Positions 18,536 to 24,967 of a DNA stretch of 24,967 nt are shown here, piece after piece. Position numbers and translations under genes: made by a program. Origin of the DNA: Scenedesmus sp. ARA3 (taxonomy: Eukaryota; Chlorophyta; Chlorophyceae; Sphaeropleales; Scenedesmaceae). Each line of letters begins with the position of its first letter. Position 1 is the stretch's first letter. The stretch lies in contig RWJK01001134.1 in the NCBI GenBank assembly GCA_004335835.1, positions 1 through 24,967 on the forward strand. Reading direction: 5' to 3'. Below the pieces are notes generated by a model. It did not search any database and was not told the DNA's origin. It saw nothing but the letters and a program-made list of their open reading frames with translations.

Positions 18536-21526
18536 ATGGCCCCTTCAAGGATAACTTTGCTTGTGCTGCTGCTAGTCACGCCGCTGTGCGCGCAGGCGAA
18601 GCCAGGTGAGCAGCATGCTCTCAGGCAGCTGCCAATTTGAACTGCTGCGCCAGCAATCATTAAATGTGCTGTGCATATGCATGCATGCAGTGTGCATTTT
18701 GACATGTGGCTGCAAGGACGTGACATACACGCACAGCCAGCACACCAAAAACCACATAAACCCTTTACATGTAGCACAGCTGCACGCATGCCATGCGTGC
18801 AGTGCCAGCTAACATTCGTCACTCAGGACAGCAGGAGCAGTGCTGTGCATGGCAGCAGAATGCAGCCTGCATACGGCATGTGTGTTGACGTCGCGCTGGT
18901 GTGTGCAACACCCACTGGCTCTGTGCTTGCAAGCCAGCTGCAGCATAACTTCTCATCCCTTGATCACTTCCACGCGCTCACACTATATCACTCGCGTGTA
19001 CTGCTGCTGTCCGCCGGCGCGGCTGCGCGGCTGCACTGCTCTATTTGTGTGCCTGCGCCACACTGCAGACGACATGGTATATGCTTCGAGGGACAAGGTG
19101 TCCAAAGCACTGCAGGATGATGAGGCTGCCTGGGCCGATTTCCTGAATTTGGTTCTGGCAGCGTGCTAAACCTCATTTCAGGGCCTAAGACCAACGACCT
19201 GCCCGAAGCAGCCCGCGCTGCTGCATACAAGAATAACTTCAAGGCTGCTTTGAAGGAGATGGACAAGCTCAACTTGGCGATGACGTTGCATTCGGCATCA
19301 ACAGCCACGCACACCTGTCTGCAGAAGACTTTGCCGCACTGCGTGCAACTGGAGTGCTAAGCGCAACCAACGGCAGGGCCGCACGTCGTGCTGGTGCACA
19401 GAGCACTGCTGCTGCAAATCCTGCAGCAGCAGCAGCAGCAGCAGCAGCAGACCCCACTTCTGGTGGCCGCAAGCTGCAGCAAACTTGCTCAACCTCAAGT
19501 GGGCAGGTGGCATACACACTGGGAAGCACTGCCGCCCCTGCAGCTGTCAACTGGGTTCAAATGGCTTTGTGACGCCTATAAAGAATCAGGTACAGAACCT
19601 TGAAACACACTCAGTCTATGATGGTGGCTTTTGAATTGTGGCGCGGAACAAGACACGCGTGGTGCAGGGTGCAGCAGCTGTGCAAGTGGGGTGCTTGTGG
19701 CACAGCATGTTGAACTGCAGCAGAGACGATTGATAGTTCACCTGTGGTGAAGTGCTGCTGTGCCTGGTGCTGCTGCTGCTGCTGCTGTGCTGCAAAGGAA
19801 CAACACCAATGCTTGCTGTCTAATGAGGCAGTGCTGACAAGCTGCATGCCTGCTTGCTGGTCCAGACACACCTGGTGTCCTCACCAGCGCTGCTGCTGTT
19901 GCTGCTGCTGCTGCCGCTGCTGCTGCACCAGGGTCAGTGCGGCTCCTGTGTCGCATTTTCCACCACCGTGCTGACAGAGTTTGTGCTCATGAAGCTCAAC
20001 AGCAACTACAACAAAGATAACACTGACCTGTCTGAGGATGACCTCATGGAGTGTGAACGTGAGTTATGTGGCAGCCACAACTCCTGTTATAACATGTTAC
20101 ATGTGTAATGTTTGATGTTTAGGTTTGCATGTTTTCCTCAACCCCGAACCTTGCTGAGCTGTTGGCTGATGTGCATGTGCTTGTCTGCATTTGCTTAGCC
20201 ACCTGATTGACGCCGCATCACAACATGTTCTGTGCAAGTACATGCCACAGGAGCGCCGCTGCAGCCAGACAGAGCTGAATGTTTTGTGGTCCGATTTTGG
20301 TGCCACGACGGGTCTGCCACACTCAACTGCCACCTCTTCCTGTCGCTGCTTGCTGCCGCTACTGCTGCTGCTGCCGCAGCCACCATATCAGGCTGCAGCG
20401 GCGCGGCCACCAACTTACATGTTGCATCGGTCAGCTGCCGCGGCCAGGCCACAGAAGCCAATGCCCGCTATGACTTAGCTGACAGCAACAACTGCCCTGC
20501 TGGAGATGCCCGGGCAGCAGATCGTGATGCCTTAAAGGCTACTATGAACTTCAAATGGGCTTTTGTACCAAGGAGCAATGCAGACCTGACGCGCGCAGCT
20601 CCCACTCCCACAGCTCCCACTCAGATTGGTGTGAAGGCCGATGGCTCTGCGTTCCAGTACTACACCTCTGGCATAATTGGCTGCAGTGTGGAGAGCAAGA
20701 GTGCAGTGGTCAATCGTGAGTACTTGCTGTGCGCCATGCCATTGACAACTGCCATGGCTCTGAATTTGGGTTCCTCTGCGACAGTCAGTTGCCGTACAGC
20801 CATGCAGGTGTTATGTGAGATGGCCTGTAGTGTCACTGCACCCCTCGATTGTAAACAATGCTAAAACTGACTGCTAATGTACCGCGCTACAGCACCCGGC
20901 ATCTGGGAACCTGCTTGCTTAGCCGCACAATATCTCGTTGTCCCGCGGCACTGTTGCCACACACGCTGCTGTTGCTGACTTGTGCCAACTTGTGTCGGCA
21001 CCTGCAGATGCGGTGACCGTGGTGGGCTATGGTGTGTCTGGCAGCACGCCATTCTGGTGAAGAACAGCTGGGGCACTGGCTGGGGCGAGGCGGTAAGGCG
21101 CTGACTGAGCATTGGTGTCCTGTTTTCGCGGCAGCAGCAGCAGCAGCAGTAGCAGCAGTAGAAGCACCAGCACCAGCACCAGCAGCATCAGCAGTGGCAG
21201 CAGCGTTGCCAGCAGCACGCTACCTGCACAATCGGCAGTTGCTGCTACGATGTAAGGTACGCTTGGTCCTTCCGTCCGGTTTGGTTGCTTGTGGTGACTC
21301 CATAATGACTGTCACTTCTGTCACTGTTGTCACCCTGCCACTTGCAGATGTTTCACTACATACTTCATCTCTTAGTGTTATAATCATGTTATGTGACGTA
21401 TGTATTTTTAATCTACCTTGCTTGCAGGGATTCTTCCGTGTGCAGAAGAACTGCATTCCTTCTGGCAAGTCTCCATATGGCCCCTTTGCAATGTTTGCCA
21501 GCTCTCCAATCGTGCCAGTGCTGTGA
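18536..21526 (+). pseudogene. Papain-family (C1A) cysteine peptidase with four frame breaks
   Basis: Exons by eye: 18536-18605, 19069-19589, 19932-20058, 20392-20715, 21008-21092 and 21428-21526. Exon 1 is a signal peptide (MAPSRITLLVLLLVTPLCAQA). Exon 2 is an I29-like propeptide (AWADF, NNFKAALKEMDKLN, AFGINSHAHLSAEDF), an Ala linker and the mature start (VNWV, VTPIKNQ). Exon 3 has the active-site GQCGSCVAFS, with Val where papain has Trp. The catalytic His codon is rebuilt across an intron (AAT C|AT, giving NHAVTVVGYG), and exon 5 has KNSWGTGWGE. Each of four points needs one extra base to stay in frame: near 19150, 19277, 19564 and 21057. With these the length would be 1230 nt (409 aa). 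All catalytic residues and splice sites survive, so this is either a very recent pseudogene or a sound gene with assembly errors. The GCSGG region also looks shortened. Confidence 0.8.
21130..21225 (+). repeat. CAG/CACCAG repeat tract in peptidase intron 5
   Basis: Imperfect CAG, TAGCAG and CACCAG repeats in the intron between the Asn-active-site exon and the last exon. No exon-edge copy was recognised in this intron. Confidence 0.75.
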
Positions 21527-22085
21527 TACAGTCGCGATGTTCGACTCTAGCATGGTATAACGCAGAGTTGCACCAAGCAGCTAAGGTGTTGCTGAACGGG
21601 ATCTTCCTACAAGTCCTCAGCAGGCGGTATGCTTGAAAAATTGAGGCTCTTCAATGTGTGGCAGTTTGACAGAAAGCAGGACACTCACCAGGCACAACAT
21701 GCCGATGTGTGCAACCACACGCATGGCCCTGATAACTGGACATACAGAGCATGTGCCTGTCAAATGACAATTGATTGTGACACAGGCTAGGCAACAGCAA
21801 AGACTAAAAAGTGCTCGCTGCTACTGTTGACAGCCTTCCTCATTTGCATCAGATGTGTGGAGGTCTGAAGTCAGCAGCAACGCAGGTGACTGGCGCATGT
21901 GCCGGCTGGCAATGCGAGTAATCAGGGTGATCATCACCTGTGACTGGCTTGTTGAAAGAGTTGGTTTTGAAGTCAAGTCACGTGGCGCTGAAGATGCATT
22001 TCGGGGAATGCTGCGGCAGCTGCTGCTGTGCAGCCGCATTGTTGCGGCAGCCCCTGCCAGCGGCTGGAGGGTGTTTTCATGCATG
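21527..22085. other. 3' flank of the peptidase, no gene recognised
   Basis: About 560 bp with no recognisable coding motif and no TGTAA signal. An 80-codon frame at 21855-22103 lacks an ATG at its start and family features. Confidence 0.4.
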
Positions 22086-22191
22086 ACAAGCCACAACTCT
22101 TAACACCAGCAACGGCAGACAGCCAAGCCCTCATATGGCCATATGAGGGCTTGGCTGTCTGCCGTTGCTGGTGTTAAGAGTTGTGGCTTGT
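22086..22191. repeat. Perfect 106-bp palindrome (53-bp arms, no spacer)
   Basis: Bases 22086-22138 are the exact reverse complement of 22139-22191, with the centre at CATATGG|CCATATG. I checked every pair by hand; pairing stops sharply at both outer ends. There is no loop, so the transcript or single strand would form a complete hairpin. It lies outside any recognised gene. Confidence 0.97.
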
Positions 22192-22376
22192 TGGCAATTG
22201 TAGGCACAGCACGCTGGGCAGCACTTGCGCCGGCCTCTGCCATTTCAAACGGCTGATGTGCAGCAGCTGTGGTGTTGCTGTGCTGTTGAACTTGCACACA
22301 GCTTGCTTGGCAAGGGTGTCTGTTGCACTGAAATCACAGAAAGATCAAGCATCAGTTAGAGAGCAGCCTGATATAG

Positions 22377-22430
22377 CATAAATGACGTGCATGATAAGTC
22401 ACGTGCATAAATGACGTGCATGATAAGTCA
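22377..22430 (+). repeat. 25-bp direct repeat containing TGACGT and GATAAG
   Basis: Two identical 25-bp copies at 22377-22401 and 22406-22430 are separated by CGTG (period 29). Each holds TGACGTGCA and TGATAAGTCA. TGACGT resembles a bZIP-type site, but a regulatory role is only a guess. Confidence 0.9.
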
Positions 22431-23195
22431 GACTTTGGAGCCTATGAGCCTCTCGTTGGCTCTGACTGGGGTTCCCACTCCTCGTTGAGTGGAGCATGTG
22501 ATGTAATGTAATGAAGTGCATTCTAGCAACAGTTTGCCTGATCGGTGTGCTACTGGTCCTCCATAATTGTGTCGCGGCTGTGAGCTGTTTGAGCTCTGCA
22601 GCGCACTTACCCTGCTAGCAGCAGGGATGCTGACAGCTGAAAGGCAACTTGTTGAAAGTTTGTTTTCAGTCTCTGCCTCATTGAATAGCTGTGTGTTGGG
22701 CGATGTGTTTGTTATGGGACAGCTGACTTTTGGAAAGATACTAGTGTGTGATGAGTGGCCGCATCCTGCTCAGCACGTGGTGGCTGCTGGTGGCGTGCCG
22801 GCGGCGGTCTTTGCAGGCCTAGCCAGCAGACATGGGAGTGGACGGTTGCAGAGCGAAGCAAGGCGAGTGCAGGACAATCATTGAAGTTGCAGACAGAGTG
22901 ATCAGCAGTAGGACTGTATTGCATCAGGGCCATTGCAGGACAATTGCAATGGCGGGCCTGGCCAGGTCACCATTGTGAGCAGCAGTAGGGGGCCACAGTG
23001 CTGGAGGTTGACGCCAGCACTGCCAGAGGGCAGGGGAGAGTTTGCTGAAGAGTGCAGACTTTGCGTTGCTGTTGTGCTGCACAGAGCAGCCCGGCAGCTG
23101 CAGCGATGATGTACTGCTCGCTGCTGTGCAGAAATATGATTGTGTAGATAGAACAGGCCCCGGCGGCTTTTTATGCTATGGACTGGTAAAGGGTC
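22431..23195. other. No gene recognised
   Basis: About 760 bp. TGTAATGTAA at 22502-22511 contains two poly(A)-type signals but lies about 1 kb from the nearest recognised stop codon on the plus strand. A 105-codon frame at 22567-22884 shows no family motif or signal peptide. Confidence 0.4.
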
Positions 23196-23424
23196 TTGTT
23201 ATAAAGGGAGAGTTTTCAAATTACAACATGTAAGCAGGGCTGAACTTCAGCTGAGCTGGCTCTGGCGCGGAAAAAAACTGTATCCTACTCGGATGAAACG
23301 ATTACGATACGCTTGGCGAAGTACCCCACGTTGTTATAAAGGGAGAGTTTTCAATTTGCAGCATGTAAGCAGGGCTGAAGCTTGCTCTGGCGCCGAAAGG
23401 CTGTATCCTACTCGGATCAAAATG
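23196..23424 (+). repeat. Diverged tandem duplication, period 135 bp
   Basis: Two copies start TTGTTATAAAGGGAGAGTTT at 23196 and 23331 and run to TATCCTACTCGGAT (23281-23294 and 23404-23417). The second copy is about 12 bp shorter inside. No coding potential was recognised. Confidence 0.9.
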
Positions 23425-23495
23425 TTATGTTTGCTATCACAGAAACGTTCACTGCTCCAGCATTAGCGCACTGCACTGCCGAGAAGCAGCGCTCT

Positions 23496-24150
23496 GTGGC
23501 TGTACTGCTGCCAGCAGTACTGCGCAGCATGCTGGGTCATCTGCACACATGTGCCCTGTTGCATCATCAAATTTCACGCCGACCAAACATCTGCAGGTGA
23601 CGACAAACTATATAAAGCCCACATCTTGACATGCAGTGGCTGCTGGATGGCTGTGTAAGGCCTCTGCGTATTGAGCGAAGGTTACTGTGCGAAGGTTACG
23701 AGCTCGTTCCCCTCGAGGGGGCTTTTGATGTTATGGACTGGTGAAAGGGTTTTGTTATGTCTTCTGTCATAGAAGTTCGCCCACTTCTCCACCAGCAATG
23801 ATTGACCTGCAGGTCAGCTGCATGCACGTTAAAACCATCACCCTATATATACAGCAGCACACCGCACTGCAGTCCTAGTGGCTGTACTGCTCTCAGAGCA
23901 CTGCTCAACAACTGAGTTGTGCAGTGCAGTGCATAGTTGCGCGGCTTGTGCGCTGTTGCTTCATCAAACCTCCCTCCAATCAAACATATACAGGTGGCGG
24001 CTAAGTACATATAGCTCATATCTTGGCATGCAGTGGCTGCTGGAAGGCTAATCATGGCCTCAGCGTATCCAGCGAAGGTTATAACTAATAATAGTAATAA
24101 TAATAATGATTATAACTAATAATAGTAATTACTGTGCGACGGTTACGAGG
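23496..24150 (+). repeat. Diverged tandem duplication of about 200-270 bp, offset 382 bp
   Basis: The left copy (about 23496-23715) and the right copy (about 23878-24150) share GTGGCTGTACTGCT, GTTGC(A/T)TCATCAAA, a TATATA-like element, GCATGCAGTGGCTGCTGGA and GCGAAGGTTA in order. The right copy holds an extra AT-rich insert of about 50 bp inside GCGAAGGTTA|CTGTGCGA. Copies are strongly diverged. No encoded protein was recognised. Confidence 0.75.
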
Positions 24151-24182
24151 GGGTGCTGCCAGGTTATGAGGGGGTGCTGCCA
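24079..24182 (+). repeat. AT-rich direct repeat and adjacent 21-bp GC-rich tandem repeat
   Basis: TTATAACTAATAATAGTAAT occurs at 24079-24098 and 24110-24129 (period 31) around an (ATA/AAT)n run. Directly after it, a 21-bp unit beginning GGTTAYGAGGGGG occurs at 24141-24161 and 24162-24182. The AT-rich part interrupts the right copy of the larger 382-bp-offset duplication. Confidence 0.9.
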
Positions 24183-24967
24183 GGTCGGACGGTCCCTGAC
24201 AAGTAACGTGCAGACTGGCTGATACGCCAGCTGTTTTCACGAGCAGAAGTGCATCAAGTTGCAAGTAACAGCACACGCTACAAGCACCCCGTGCCAAACA
24301 TCGAAGCAGCTCAGGAAATCGACCACATAGCGACTAACCGCATAGGAAGCACTACAAGGCTTGCTGGGATCTGCCGTGGTCTTGAAGCTTCAACGCAGGT
24401 ATGATAAAGGTCTATATGGCTCTGATTTTGGATCTCAGAAGCCAGCACGTCAGTAAAGTCTGTGTCGGAAAATTTCTCCCGTGACTCTTGTCTTGGCTGC
24501 ATTGACGTCGCTGGCAGTAGTGCAACAGATTAATCACCTTTATTACATCTACATATGGTCCTTTGATGTTCAAATCGGGTCCGCGCTTATGTCAGCATTC
24601 AGTCCGGTCCAGTAATCGGATGAGCATGCTGCAAACTGCCAGAATCGCACTGTCCCAGCAATCTCCGGTCGAACAGCAAGCAGCAGGTGTTTTATATGCA
24701 GTCAAAACGTATCGCAATGGTAACGGCGCAGCCTGCGGTGGCGAAGGTTTGCGGAAGGTGACCAGCACCTTGGGCCCAAGCCCGGGCTTGATTGTAGCAG
24801 ATCTACCCCCTTATCAGCTGCACGGTTGATGATGCTGCAGCAGAAACTCCTGCCTTTCAAGTGCTGCAAGCATCTACTGCTTCACAGTATCACTATGGCA
24901 TGTGATGGCACGGCAGTGAAGCAGCGGTCTTGCTGTGAATGCCAAGCATGCACAGCAGCGCTGCTGC
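24183..24967. other. Right end of window, no certain gene
   Basis: No recognised gene. A frame from ATG 24566 to 24829 encodes 87 residues rich in Arg, Ser and Gln, and could be a leader or a chance frame; there is no family match. CAG/CTG content rises again at the right edge. Confidence 0.35.

Noticed and set aside
22567..22884. 105-codon open frame
   Set aside because: It has no motif or convincing start, and composition like the surrounding non-coding DNA.
24560..24590. tRNA-like B box (GTTCAAATC)
   Set aside because: No A box, acceptor stem or cloverleaf pairing could be found around it.
24566..24829. 87-residue open frame at the right end
   Set aside because: It has no family motif, no neighbouring exon evidence and a length expected by chance.

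Overview
This is a nuclear genome segment from a eukaryote, most likely a chlorophyte green alga; the class is uncertain. The evidence is GT/GC-AG introns in every recognisable gene, very dense CAG/CTG triplet runs in exons and introns, a TGTAA polyadenylation-type signal after the riboflavin synthase gene, and a plastid-transit-like leader on riboflavin synthase. No bacterial operon structure, rRNA, convincing tRNA or CRISPR array was seen.

Layout. 1-1048: no certain gene. 1049-3829 (+): 5'-incomplete zinc-dependent medium-chain alcohol dehydrogenase whose introns are filled with tandem copies of its own exon edges. 3831-4400: CAG-interrupted minisatellite starting just after that stop codon. 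5463-10220 (+): seven-exon secreted alginate-lyase-family protein (788 aa as modelled). 10221-12622: mostly empty. 12623-14899 (-): long low-complexity ORF with no recognised domain. 15722-17458 (+): three-exon riboflavin synthase (272 aa). 18536-21526 (+): six-exon papain-family cysteine peptidase with all catalytic motifs but four net -1 frame breaks. 21527-24967: no gene recognised; it holds a perfect 106-bp palindrome and several tandem repeats.

The genes do not form an obvious pathway; they are independent housekeeping or secretory genes on both strands. What unites the window is structural. In four of the five modelled genes (dehydrogenase, lyase, riboflavin synthase, minus-strand ORF), short tandem duplications, mostly 97-154 bp per unit, straddle a splice junction. 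Extra copies of the exon edge, with an acceptor or donor, lie in the neighbouring intron. Most copies are decayed (frameshift, stop or lost splice site). At least one, in riboflavin synthase, is still open in frame and offers a canonical donor where the main copy has only a GC donor. This looks like recurrent intron growth or splice-site multiplication by local tandem duplication and is the most interesting feature here.

All exon models were made by eye from reading frames, splice consensus and family motifs; no alignment or RNA evidence was available.
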